DNA from: JAXGTD01 sp040775095
GTDB taxonomy: Bacteria > Pseudomonadota > Gammaproteobacteria > Chromatiales > Chromatiaceae
Direction: 5' to 3'
DNA: 30,571 nt
NCBI GenBank assembly: GCA_040775095.1
Contig: JAXGTD010000038.1
Coordinates: forward strand, 1-30,571
Made by a program: the position numbers and the translations under genes. Positions 1 through 9,280 of the stretch are shown here, one piece after another; positions within the stretch are counted from its first letter, which is position 1, and every line of letters starts with the position of its first letter. The notes under the pieces are model-generated. The model had not been told where the DNA came from. It saw only the letters and a program-made list of their open reading frames with translations, and made no database searches.

Positions 1-123
1 ACGAGGCCCCCGCGCGGGGGGAACGACCGCCTCTCCGATACCCAGATCCGGCGCGCCGCGGAGTACATGGTCGCCGCGGTGCAGTACCTGCATCAGCACG
101 GCGAAACCGGCTCGCCGCGCTGA
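1..123 (+). CDS. Cytochrome c5-like protein, C-terminal fragment
   Basis: This is an open frame running in from the left edge to TGA at 121-123, about 40 residues. It reads PPRGGN, then LSDTQIRRAAEYMVAAV. That matches the C-terminal helix of small class I c-type cytochromes of the c5 family, where a 'MPP(K/R)GG' motif supplies the axial methionine and is followed by 'LSD.E...A..YM'. In this copy the residue before PPRGG is Thr (or lies outside the window), so the methionine ligand cannot be confirmed. The CXXCH haem site is also outside. If the assignment is right, the protein is an exported or membrane-anchored electron carrier. It converges on the peptidase gene, with only 24 bases between them. 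It could instead be another class I cytochrome domain at the end of a longer protein. Confidence 0.65.
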   Translation, partial: TRPPRGGNDRLSDTQIRRAAEYMVAAVQYLHQHGETGSPR

Positions 124-147
124 CCCTGGCCGGCCGCGGCCACCGAC

Positions 148-2124
148 TCAGCGCACCTCGGCGCTGCTGCCGGGAACCGGCGCCAGCGGCTCCGCCCGCC
201 CGCCCAGGTGATCGGCGAGGAACTGCTCGACGCGGGCATTGGCGTCGAGCCGGTTTTCGGGTCGGGCGAAGCCGTGACCCTCGTCGGGGAACACGATATA
301 GGTCACGGGCAGGTCCTTCGCGCGCATGGCATTGACGATCTGGTCGGCCTCGGCGATCTTCACGCGTGGATCGTTGGCGCCCTGCAGGACCATCAGCGGT
401 GCGCGTATCTGTTCGGCGTGGAACAATGGCGAGATGCGTCGGTTGACCTCGTCGTCATGCTCGGCGTCGCCGACGCGCAGAACCAACTCGCGTTTCATCG
501 GCGCCCAGTAGGGCGGAATCGACTGAAACAGGGTGCGAATATTCGATGGCCCGACGATGTCCACCCCGCAGGCATAGAGGTCCGGCGTGAACGCGAGCCC
601 CGCGAGCACCGCGTAGCCACCGTACGAACCGCCGTAGATGCACACCCGCCTCGGGTCGGCGATGCCTTGGTCGATGGCCCAGCGCACCGCGTCGGTGAGG
701 TCGTGCTGCATCGCGCCGACGCCCCATTGGCCGTTGCCGGCATTGCGAAATGCCTTGCCGAAGCCGGTCGAGCCACGGAAGTTGACTTGCAGCACCGCGT
801 AGCCGCGGTTGGCCATCCATTGCGCGAGGGGGTCATAGCCCCAGTGGTCGCGTGCCCAAGGCCCCCCGTGCACCAGCAGGATCATCGGCAGTGGCTGATC
901 CGGCATCGTGGTGGCCGCGACATTGGCCGGCAGACTCAGGTAACCGGGGAGCTGCAGTCCGTCGCGCGCCGGAATCAGCACCGGCCGCATGCCGACCAGA
1001 CGGTATTTCTCCAGCGCCGGACGGTCGACGAACAGGGGTTCGGCCCGGCGCCCCTCGCGTTGGTAGAGGTAATAGGCGGTCGGTCCATCGTCCGGCTGGA
1101 ATGCGACCACCCAGCGGTCGTCCGCCCGGGTGCGCGCGGTGATGGAGAGACTGCCCCTGGCCAGCGCGTGCAAGGTGTCGAGGTCGCCGCGGATCGCCTC
1201 GTCGACGACCACCCACTCGGGTTTCTGGTAGTCGAACTCCACGGCCTGGATGCGATACTCGGTGGGGTGCATCAGCACGCCGTCGACATCGCTCTTCGGG
1301 TGCCGCGCGATCTCCGCCTGCTCCTTGCCCGTGGCCGGGTCGACGGCGATCAGGCGCGTGGTGTCGGATCCGAGCGAGCTGGTCACGAACAGGCGCTCGC
1401 CGCTGGCATCGAACCCGTAGGCCGAACCCTCTTCGCCGAACGGGAAGCGGATCAACTCGCGCCACGGCTGCTCGGCGCGATCACGCACGCGGATCATCGA
1501 GTCGCCGGTCTCGCTGTCGATGGCCATGGCGGCGCGGATGCGAAAGTCCGCATCGGTCACCCAGCCGACCACGTCGCCGGGATTCTCGGTATCGAGTGTG
1601 ATCTCGCCGCTGGCGAGGTTGAGTCGGTACATGTCGAACGCGCTCGGGTCGCGTCGGTTCAGACCAATCAGCACCTCGCCCGGGTGTCCGGGGTCGGTGA
1701 GCAGGTTCTCGGCACGCACCCCCTCGAACGGCGTCAGGTCGCGCGCCGGGAGCCCGTCGAGTGCCACCGCGAACAGGTGCCAGTTCTCGTCGCCGCCCTC
1801 GTCCTGCAGATACAGCACGTGCTTGGTGTCTTCCGCCCAGGCGTGAAAGCGGATACCGCGCACGCGGTCATCGGTGATCTGGTGCGGCGGGCGCGAGCGG
1901 TCCGCGGGCTGCACCCAGACGTTGAGTACGCCCTGGCTCGAGGGTGCAAGCCAACTCAGGAAGCTGCCGTCGGGGGCGATGCGTGCCTGCGTCTGCACTG
2001 GATTGCCGAACAGGGTCTCGCGTGGGATCAGGTCCGGCAGCGTGCTCCCGGCGATACGGGTGGACAGGGTCGTCATGATAAGGACCAGGCTGATGAATGC
2101 GGGCGTGAGTGGACTTGGGCGCAT
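148..2124 (-). CDS. S9 family (prolyl oligopeptidase-like) serine peptidase, exported
   Basis: This encodes about 658 residues: an N-terminal hydrophobic export signal (about residues 8-27, ending near RIAGS), a beta-propeller region and a C-terminal alpha/beta-hydrolase catalytic domain. Counting from the TTG at 2127, the triad is Ser501 in GGSYGGYA, Asp586 in GANDPRV and His618 in EGHGFARP. These are the hallmark motifs of S9C-type acylaminoacyl/dipeptidyl peptidases, which release residues or dipeptides from short peptides. The signal sequence suggests a periplasmic role in peptide scavenging or turnover (inference). ATG at 2124 is preferred over the adjacent TTG at 2127; neither has a clear Shine-Dalgarno sequence. 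The gene lies 123 bases downstream of arfB on the same strand. The family is certain, the exact substrate is not. Confidence 0.93.
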   Translation of the reverse strand: MRPSPLTPAFISLVLIMTTLSTRIAGSTLPDLIPRETLFGNPVQTQARIAPDGSFLSWLAPSSQGVLNVWVQPADRSRPPHQITDDRVRGIRFHAWAEDTKHVLYLQDEGGDENWHLFAVALDGLPARDLTPFEGVRAENLLTDPGHPGEVLIGLNRRDPSAFDMYRLNLASGEITLDTENPGDVVGWVTDADFRIRAAMAIDSETGDSMIRVRDRAEQPWRELIRFPFGEEGSAYGFDASGERLFVTSSLGSDTTRLIAVDPATGKEQAEIARHPKSDVDGVLMHPTEYRIQAVEFDYQKPEWVVVDEAIRGDLDTLHALARGSLSITARTRADDRWVVAFQPDDGPTAYYLYQREGRRAEPLFVDRPALEKYRLVGMRPVLIPARDGLQLPGYLSLPANVAATTMPDQPLPMILLVHGGPWARDHWGYDPLAQWMANRGYAVLQVNFRGSTGFGKAFRNAGNGQWGVGAMQHDLTDAVRWAIDQGIADPRRVCIYGGSYGGYAVLAGLAFTPDLYACGVDIVGPSNIRTLFQSIPPYWAPMKRELVLRVGDAEHDDEVNRRISPLFHAEQIRAPLMVLQGANDPRVKIAEADQIVNAMRAKDLPVTYIVFPDEGHGFARPENRLDANARVEQFLADHLGGRAEPLAPVPGSSAEVR

Positions 2125-2250
2125 CAATGGGTTGCGTTGTCGATGGTGGATCTGTGCCAGGCGGGTCGGCGCCGGGCAGCCTGCCGGACGGGGTTTGCCG
2201 ACCGAGTGCGGGATGATGCCGAGCTTCGCGGCGAAAAAGAAGCCCTGAGG

Positions 2251-2676
2251 TCAGGCGTCGTTGCTGCCGATCCGTCCGCGCAGCCGTTTCGTCTGGCCGC
2301 GCTGCTTCTTGCCCTCGAGTCGGCGGGTCTTCGAGCCGAGGGTGGGGCGCGTCGGTTTGCGCGGCTTTGGCGCGTGGGTGGCCTGACGAATCAGCCCGAT
2401 CAGGCGCTCCAGCGCATCGGCTCGATTGCGCTCGCGGGTGCGGTGACGGTGGGCATGAATGCGCAGCACGCCATCCTTGTCGATGCGGCGTCCGGCCAGC
2501 CGTATGAGGCGGTTGCGCACCGGTTCCGGCAGCGATGGGGAGTGGCGCACGTCGAAGCGTAGCTGCACCGAGGTGGAGAGCTTGTTGACGTTCTGACCGC
2601 CGGGACCGGGTGCGCGCACGAAACGCTCGGAGAGCTCGTCCTCGTCGATATGGATGTCGGGGGTGATCTGGATCAT
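2251..2676 (-). CDS. arfB: Alternative ribosome-rescue factor B (peptidyl-tRNA hydrolase ArfB)
   Basis: The product is 141 residues, the usual ArfB/YaeJ length. The catalytic GGQ loop is at residues 26-28 within PGPGGQNVNK, as in class I release factors. The C-terminal third is a basic tail rich in Lys and Arg (KTRRLEGKKQRGQTKRLRGR). In ArfB this tail enters the empty mRNA channel of stalled ribosomes, so that GGQ can hydrolyse the peptidyl-tRNA. The order of motifs and the basic tail separate it from RF1/RF2, which are much longer. The start is ATG at 2674-2676, with no strong ribosome-binding site visible. It is divergent from apbE and upstream of the peptidase gene. Nothing is missing. Confidence 0.95.
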   Translation of the reverse strand: MIQITPDIHIDEDELSERFVRAPGPGGQNVNKLSTSVQLRFDVRHSPSLPEPVRNRLIRLAGRRIDKDGVLRIHAHRHRTRERNRADALERLIGLIRQATHAPKPRKPTRPTLGSKTRRLEGKKQRGQTKRLRGRIGSNDA

Positions 2677-2703
2677 GCTCAGGGTTGTCCCGGGGCGCGC
2701 TGA

Positions 2704-2722
2704 AGACGGCCCCGGGCCGTCT
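2704..2722. other. Perfect stem-loop between the divergent arfB and apbE genes
   Basis: The arms AGACGGCC and GGCCGTCT pair perfectly over 8 bp around a CCG loop. The element sits 28 bases upstream of the arfB start and about 230 bases upstream of apbE. No T-tract follows on either strand. It could be an operator or a leader hairpin of arfB; the sequence does not decide. Confidence 0.4.
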
Positions 2723-2949
2723 GTGGAGGACGGTTTCCGGCCGCGGATCCAAATCAGGAGCCACGGGTGCCCGCTCAGACGGGGATTTTGCGTTCGCCGG
2801 ACACCGCGAGGGTATCATCGCCGAGCCGACGGTCGGGGCGGCCCGGGCAGCCGATCCGAATCGCGGTGCCTCGGGGGTCGCGCCGGTCCGGCCCCTATCG
2901 GGCGGTCAGGATCCGCGATCGGCGTCGTCAAGTCCACCAGGAGGCCGAG

Positions 2950-4104
2950 ATGTTGTCGCAGTCGTATCCCCTTTCAGGGCCTGTCTCCGGGGCGGGCGAC
3001 CGGCGTCCGGATGGCCTGTCGAGAGACATCCACGTCGCCCGCGGCCGATCGCGACGGATCGTCCAGGCCGCGGCGGCTGGTGTGATCGCCTTCGGATGGC
3101 TGTCGCTGCTGGCGGGTTGTTCGCGCGACGCGGGGCACCCGGTGCTCGCCTTGCACGGCGAGACCATGGGGACGACCTACAGCATCCAGGTGGTCGAGGC
3201 GCCGCCCGGGCGGAGCCCCGAGGCGTTGCAGCAGCGCATCGACGACCTGCTCGAACAGGTGAACGCCCTGATGTCGACCTATCGCCCCGACTCGCAGCTG
3301 TCCCGTTTCAATGCGGACAGGGCGAGCGACTGGTTCCCCGTGTCGCCGGAACTGGCCGAAGTCGTCTCGCTGGCCCAGCAGATCAGCCGGGTCAGTGGTG
3401 GCGCCTTCGACGTGACCGTGGGCCCGCTGGTTGACCTCTGGGGGTTCGGCCCCGAGGTCAAGCCAGATCGGCTCCCGGCCCAGGAGGCGATCGACGCGGC
3501 CCTTGCCACGACGGGATACGGCCACCTCAGCGTGCGTGAGCGGCCGGCCGCCCTGCGTAAGGCGCTGCCCGGACTGCACGTTGATCTATCGGCGATCGCC
3601 AAGGGCTACGGGGTCGACCGCGTCGCCGAGCTGCTCGAGTCCGAAGGGCTGGTCGACTACCTGGTCGAGATTGGTGGGGAGTTGCGTGGACGCGGCCGCA
3701 ACGGACATGGAGAGCCCTGGCGTATCGCCGTCGAGCGGCCGGACGCCGCCAGCCGCAGTGTCTTTCGCGTTGTCGCGTTGCGCGACGTCGGCATGGCCAC
3801 CTCCGGCGACTACCGCAACTTCTTCGAGCTGGACGGCCGGCGCTATTCGCACAGCATCGATCCATCGACCGGGTGGCCGGTCACCCACGCGCTGGCCTCG
3901 GTTACCGTGCTCGACCCCCGCTGCGCCCGCGCCGACGCGCTGGCCACGGCGTTGCTGGTGCTCGGTCCCGAGGCGGGACCGGCGCTGGCGCGGTCACTGG
4001 CGGTTGCGGCGTTGTTTATCTCGCGCGAGGCAGACGGCTATCGCGCCGAGGCGACAGAGGCCTTCGAGGCCTATGTCGCGACGGCAGATGCGCCCGATCC
4101 GTAG
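2950..4104 (+). CDS. apbE: FAD:protein FMN transferase (ApbE family lipoprotein)
   Basis: The product is 384 residues. ApbE covalently attaches FMN from FAD to threonines of partner proteins such as the NqrB/NqrC or RnfG subunits, in the periplasm. Visible family motifs are GETMGTTYSIQ (about residues 70-80), GAFDVTVGPLVDLWGFG, LSAIAKGYGVDR, VEIGGELRGRG and SHSIDPSTGWPV (His301, Asp304; metal/FAD site). A lipobox, LLAGC, gives Cys57 after an unusually long basic N-region. I chose ATG 2950 because AGGAGG lies 6 bases before it; the frame stays open further upstream to 2767 without a better start. A TATCAT -10-like hexamer with a weak TTGCGT 19 bases upstream (2788-2818) is a possible promoter. 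No Nqr or Rnf gene is adjacent, so its client is encoded elsewhere. Confidence 0.94.
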   Translation: MLSQSYPLSGPVSGAGDRRPDGLSRDIHVARGRSRRIVQAAAAGVIAFGWLSLLAGCSRDAGHPVLALHGETMGTTYSIQVVEAPPGRSPEALQQRIDDLLEQVNALMSTYRPDSQLSRFNADRASDWFPVSPELAEVVSLAQQISRVSGGAFDVTVGPLVDLWGFGPEVKPDRLPAQEAIDAALATTGYGHLSVRERPAALRKALPGLHVDLSAIAKGYGVDRVAELLESEGLVDYLVEIGGELRGRGRNGHGEPWRIAVERPDAASRSVFRVVALRDVGMATSGDYRNFFELDGRRYSHSIDPSTGWPVTHALASVTVLDPRCARADALATALLVLGPEAGPALARSLAVAALFISREADGYRAEATEAFEAYVATADAPDP

Positions 4105-4163
4105 GCGTCGCGGCGCGTTTTGGCCCTGGACTCAGGCAGGGATCGGGGCACCTGGCCCAGCCG

Positions 4164-4676
4164 TTATTTGAGACGCTTTGGGCGGGTGATGTTCAGCAAC
4201 ACGGCGCAGCCGGCTTCGAGGCGACTCCAGTCGTCGGGCATCTCCAAGCGCGCCATCGCGGCGGTCGGCAGGAGCTTGCCGTCCGCGGGCTCGTCGTAGT
4301 CGCCACCGGTGAGGTAGCGAATCAGCTCCTCAAGGCCCGGATTGTGCCCGACCAGCAGCACGGTTGCTGCCTGCGATGGACAGCGTCCCAGCACGGCCAA
4401 TAGGTTGGCGACATCGGCCTCATAGATCGTGTCGTCCCAGACGATGTCCTTTTTCTTGAAGTCGAGACCCTTGCACACCTTGATCGTCGTGGCGCGGGCG
4501 CGCTCGGCCGGCGAGCTGATGATGGCCGTGGGCACGAGCCCCTCCCGATACGGCCAAGCACCGACCCGTGGCGCGTCCTTTCGACCGCGCTTTGCCAGCG
4601 GGCGCGCGAAGTCGCTCTCGGCGCTGCTGTCCCAGTCGGATTTCGCGTGTCGCAGGATCAGAAGCTCGCGGGGCAT
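4164..4676 (-). CDS. SixA-like histidine phosphatase
   Basis: The product is 170 residues, from the ATG at 4674-4676. The branch-2-like RHG phosphatase core is present: LILRHAKSDW with nucleophile His10 and Arg9, SSPAERARAT, and LLVGHNPGLEEL with the second catalytic His at 111. E. coli SixA removes phosphate from phosphohistidine proteins such as the phosphotransfer domain of ArcB and the PTS-Ntr protein NPr. This homologue has the same short architecture, so a role in trimming a phosphorelay is plausible, though the partner is unknown. A longer frame starting at TTG 4703 is possible but has no ribosome-binding site either. It converges on apbE and follows the fructosamine-kinase-like gene by 128 bases. 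Confidence 0.88.
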   Translation of the reverse strand: MPRELLILRHAKSDWDSSAESDFARPLAKRGRKDAPRVGAWPYREGLVPTAIISSPAERARATTIKVCKGLDFKKKDIVWDDTIYEADVANLLAVLGRCPSQAATVLLVGHNPGLEELIRYLTGGDYDEPADGKLLPTAAMARLEMPDDWSRLEAGCAVLLNITRPKRLK

Positions 4677-4711
4677 ACGATAAAAGGGGTCAGCGTGGAT
4701 CAAATGACTAC

Positions 4712-4744
4712 AGGGCCAGTTGGGGCTGCATGGCCCTCTTTTAA
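4712..4744 (+). terminator. Stem-loop with T-tract, terminator-like in plus orientation
   Basis: The arms AGGGCCA (4712-4718) and TGGCCCT (4731-4737) are followed by CTTTT, which resembles an intrinsic terminator read on the plus strand. No plus-strand gene ends nearby: apbE stops 600 bases earlier and sixA lies between. It might terminate antisense readthrough from apbE, or act as a leader hairpin of the minus-strand sixA transcript. The 12-base loop is long for a terminator. Confidence 0.4.
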
Positions 4745-4804
4745 CATAATCGTCACAACATCGAAACCGCGCTTGGCGGGTGTCGTCGATGGCGGCCTGA
4801 GGCG

Positions 4805-5689
4805 TCAGTGAAGTTGGGCCAGGAGCCGGTCGATCATGTCCTCGGCCTGTCCCAGGTAGCCGCCGCCAAACAGGTTAAGGTGATTGAGGATATGGTACAG
4901 GTTGTAGAGCGTCTTGCGGGTACGGTAACCGGCGTCGAGCGGCCATGCCTGATTGTAGGCATCGTAGAAGGGCGCGCCGAAGCCCCCGAAGAGCTCCGTC
5001 ATCGCAACGTCGGCCTCGCGGTCGCCATAGTAGACCGCCGGGTCGAAGATGACGGGACGCCGTGCCGCATCGAAACCGATGTTTCCACCCCAGAGGTCGC
5101 CGTGCAGCAGCGACGCGGCCGGGGCGTGATCGATCAGCGCCGGGAATGCATCGAGCAGTCGCTCGCCGCGTTGCTGCAGCCGGCCCCGGAAGCCGTTGCG
5201 GGCCGCCAGCGCGAGTTGCGGACCCAGGCGCTCGCGGCGCCAGAACTCCGTCCAGTCCGGGCTTGGATTGTTCGATTGCGGGGTCGAGCCAATGGTATTG
5301 GCGCGCTCCCAGCCGAAACATGCCTGGCAGACCCGGTGCATCGCGGCCAGCCCCCGGCCCGCGGCGGCGAGGTCCCCGCCGACGTGCCCGCCCAGCGTCA
5401 CGTGCTCCATCGCAATAAACGACCGCGCCGGGCCGGCCAGGCCCGTGCACAGTGGCAGTGGGACGCGTATGGTGCCGGTCGCGGCCATCTCGGTGAGTCC
5501 GGCGGCCTCGGCCTCGAACATGTCGAGCAGATCGGCGCGGTTGAGCTTGACGAAATAGCTCGTCTCGCCGTCGGCCAGCACGATCGCCTGGTTGATACAA
5601 CCACCGCCCACGCCGCGCGGTTCCGACGGCGTGAAGGCTCGGCCGCGCGTGGCGCCAATCTGCTCGGCGATCAGCTGCCAGTCCTGCAT
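4805..5689 (-). CDS. Fructosamine-3-kinase family protein
   Basis: The product is 294 residues, the usual family length. It has the aminoglycoside-phosphotransferase/FN3K fold. A nucleotide-binding N-lobe contains VGGGCINQA (about 27-35) and the probable ATP-contacting Lys49 in YFVKLN. The catalytic loop is LLHGDLWGGN, with Asp198. The metal-binding segment is IFDPAVYYGDREAD, with Asp216. Members phosphorylate ketosamines or ribulosamines on glycated proteins so that the adduct falls off. In bacteria the substrate is generally free or protein-bound ribuloselysine (family knowledge). ATG at 5687-5689 fits the family N-terminus. The gene follows the HNH gene by 42 bases on the same strand and may share its transcript. 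Confidence 0.92.
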   Translation of the reverse strand: MQDWQLIAEQIGATRGRAFTPSEPRGVGGGCINQAIVLADGETSYFVKLNRADLLDMFEAEAAGLTEMAATGTIRVPLPLCTGLAGPARSFIAMEHVTLGGHVGGDLAAAGRGLAAMHRVCQACFGWERANTIGSTPQSNNPSPDWTEFWRRERLGPQLALAARNGFRGRLQQRGERLLDAFPALIDHAPAASLLHGDLWGGNIGFDAARRPVIFDPAVYYGDREADVAMTELFGGFGAPFYDAYNQAWPLDAGYRTRKTLYNLYHILNHLNLFGGGYLGQAEDMIDRLLAQLH

Positions 5690-5731
5690 GCGGGTGCCGG
5701 GCGGTTGATGCGGGCGCGCATCGGCGGCGTC

Positions 5732-6358
5732 TCAGCGGCCGTGGGAGCGCCGTAGCAGCGGGCTGCTGCGCGGAAAGTGGGCACGTAGGAACTCCATCTG
5801 ATCGGCGAGCACGCTGCGCCCCATCAGATAGATGTACTCGGCATGGGTCGGTGTGAACGGCACCGCGAGCAGTTCCATCCGCGCCGCCTCCGGGGTCCGT
5901 CCCGCCTTGAAGTTGTTGCAGCGCAGGCACGCGGTGACGACGTTATTCCAGCGATCGGCGCCCCCCTGGCTGACCGGACGCACGTGGTCGCGTGAGAGGT
6001 TGCGGCTCGAGAACCGCCCGCCGCAGTACAGACAGATGTGATCGTCGCGCTGAAACAGCGTGCGATTGGACAACGGCGGCGCGTAGTCCTCCCGTAGCTT
6101 GCTGACGCCGTGATGCGTGCCGTGGGTCGCGATGATCGAGTGAATCGACAGCGAGCTGCGCTGTTGCGTCTGCGCGTTGAGACCGCCTCGGAGCAGGATG
6201 ATGGGGTTTCCGCAACAATAGGCCACCTGGCCGAGAAAATAGAGTCTCGCGGCCGATCTGTAGTCCACCCACTCCAGCGGCATTCCCGCCAGGTCGGTGC
6301 GAAGGACCTGCTGATTCAGTTGCATCACACGTCGAAGGGCGAGGAGATTCCAGGGCAT
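5732..6358 (-). CDS. HNH endonuclease family protein
   Basis: The product is 208 residues. An N-terminal region (about residues 17-80, containing VLRTDLAGMPLEWVDY and SIHSIIATHG) precedes a zinc-supported HNH domain. In that domain Cys109 and Cys112 (CLYC), His125 in LSRDHV, Asn138/139 in RWNN, and Cys144 and Cys147 (ACLRCNN) match the family pattern CxxC...DH...NN...CxxC. This whole arrangement recurs as a chromosomal HNH protein in many gammaproteobacteria and cyanobacteria, usually without a toxin partner or methylase; its role is unknown to me. The start could be ATG 6358 or ATG 6325, and neither has a good ribosome-binding site. An unusual structured leader lies just upstream (6369-6408). 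Confidence 0.88.
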   Translation of the reverse strand: MPWNLLALRRVMQLNQQVLRTDLAGMPLEWVDYRSAARLYFLGQVAYCCGNPIILLRGGLNAQTQQRSSLSIHSIIATHGTHHGVSKLREDYAPPLSNRTLFQRDDHICLYCGGRFSSRNLSRDHVRPVSQGGADRWNNVVTACLRCNNFKAGRTPEAARMELLAVPFTPTHAEYIYLMGRSVLADQMEFLRAHFPRSSPLLRRSHGR

Positions 6359-6368
6359 GATACACGCT

Positions 6369-6408
6369 GAGGGGAAGGCTGATCAAAGCGTTTCCCTCGG
6401 GAGACGCT
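6369..6408 (-). promoter_or_regulatory. Leader of the HNH gene with two competing stem-loops
   Basis: In the minus-strand transcript, AGCGTCTCCC (6408-6399) can pair with GGGAAACGCT (6396-6387), 9 of 10 pairs, around a 2-base loop. The second arm can instead pair, through GAGGGAAA (6398-6391), with TTCCCCTC (6376-6369), 7 pairs plus one G-U. The two pairings exclude each other. The second ends 10 bases before the ATG at 6358, where the ribosome would bind. This looks like a regulatory leader, but it is predicted by eye only. Confidence 0.4.
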
Positions 6409-6787
6409 GATTCGACCCGTTTACGGATAAACTCAGCTCCACCCTCAAGCGATTGCCCCGCATTGAAGCTGTCGGGCCGTGGAGGGGCCCTGATCCGCGG
6501 CGCGGGCCTTGCGCTCGGCAAGCAGGGTGCCATCCGCATCCGCATCAATGGTGCCGACGGACTCCGCGGTTCACGTATCGGCGTCATGCGCAAGGGATTA
6601 CACACAAGCGATCAGGCCCTTCGAACCCAGGCACTGTATCGGAATTTCCCCATTAATAAGACGTTAATGAAGTTTTGAAGTATTTGTTTTTGCAGGAAAT
6701 AATGAAAATGGTCATTTCTTGGACGATCCAAACAGATTCGAGTAACGGTAAGGCTTCACGGCCCGTGCCGACATTTTTTCCCCAGAC

Positions 6788-6796
6788 TTATCCACA
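6788..6796 (+). promoter_or_regulatory. Perfect match to the DnaA-box consensus upstream of priA
   Basis: TTATCCACA is an exact fit to the high-affinity DnaA box TTATNCACA. It lies 72 bases before the priA start, next to AT-rich DNA. I found no second close match in the gap, so this is not an origin. Regulation of priA by DnaA is possible, but a chance match is not excluded. Confidence 0.4.
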
Positions 6797-6842
6797 GTTC
6801 CTGTGTAGATCTCATGACCGTCTGCCACGGCCTGTCAGCAAT

Positions 6843-6859
6843 CGGATGTCAAGCATCCG
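6843..6859 (+). promoter_or_regulatory. Hairpin directly in front of the priA start
   Basis: The arms CGGATG and CATCCG pair perfectly around TCAAG. The stem ends 9 bases before the GTG start, where the Shine-Dalgarno sequence should be, and no purine-rich site is visible there. It could hold priA translation low. Confidence 0.35.
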
Positions 6860-6868
6860 TGCGGCGCC

Positions 6869-9121
<2,253 letters not shown>

Positions 9122-9280
9122 CGGCGGCTTCGGCGTTTCCGTTATCCTTAGCCGTCTTTCGCGGGGATCAGACCTCGTGGTCCGACGTCCTGGCCAATGG
9201 CTCACGTCGGGTATCCGAACCCTTTCTCTCATCAGGCGGCGCACGCCCTCGTGGCGGCCGGCGCCACCCGCAGGCAAGCG

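Larger units (their letters stand above)
6359..6868. other. 510-base non-coding gap upstream of priA, with an AT-rich stretch
   Basis: No convincing gene was found. Short frames at 6463-6678 and 6675-6872 lack ribosome-binding sites and recognisable products. The gap holds the HNH leader hairpins, a small palindrome GTTTA-CGGA-TAAAC at 6419-6432, an AT-rich segment at about 6640-6740 that contrasts with the GC-rich neighbours (including ATTAA and TTAAT arms around 6652-6668), a DnaA-box match at 6788-6796 and a hairpin just before priA. It is divergent, so it must carry promoters for both HNH and priA; none can be assigned with confidence. Confidence 0.6.

Noticed and set aside
208..2562. 784-codon plus-strand frame opposite the S9 peptidase and arfB
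   Set aside because: Its translation has no family resemblance and it mirrors two certain genes. Long antisense frames are expected from GC-rich codon use.
6359..6868. Replication origin upstream of priA
   Set aside because: Only one good DnaA box was found, and none of the usual origin neighbours (dnaA, dnaN, gidA/mnmG) are present.
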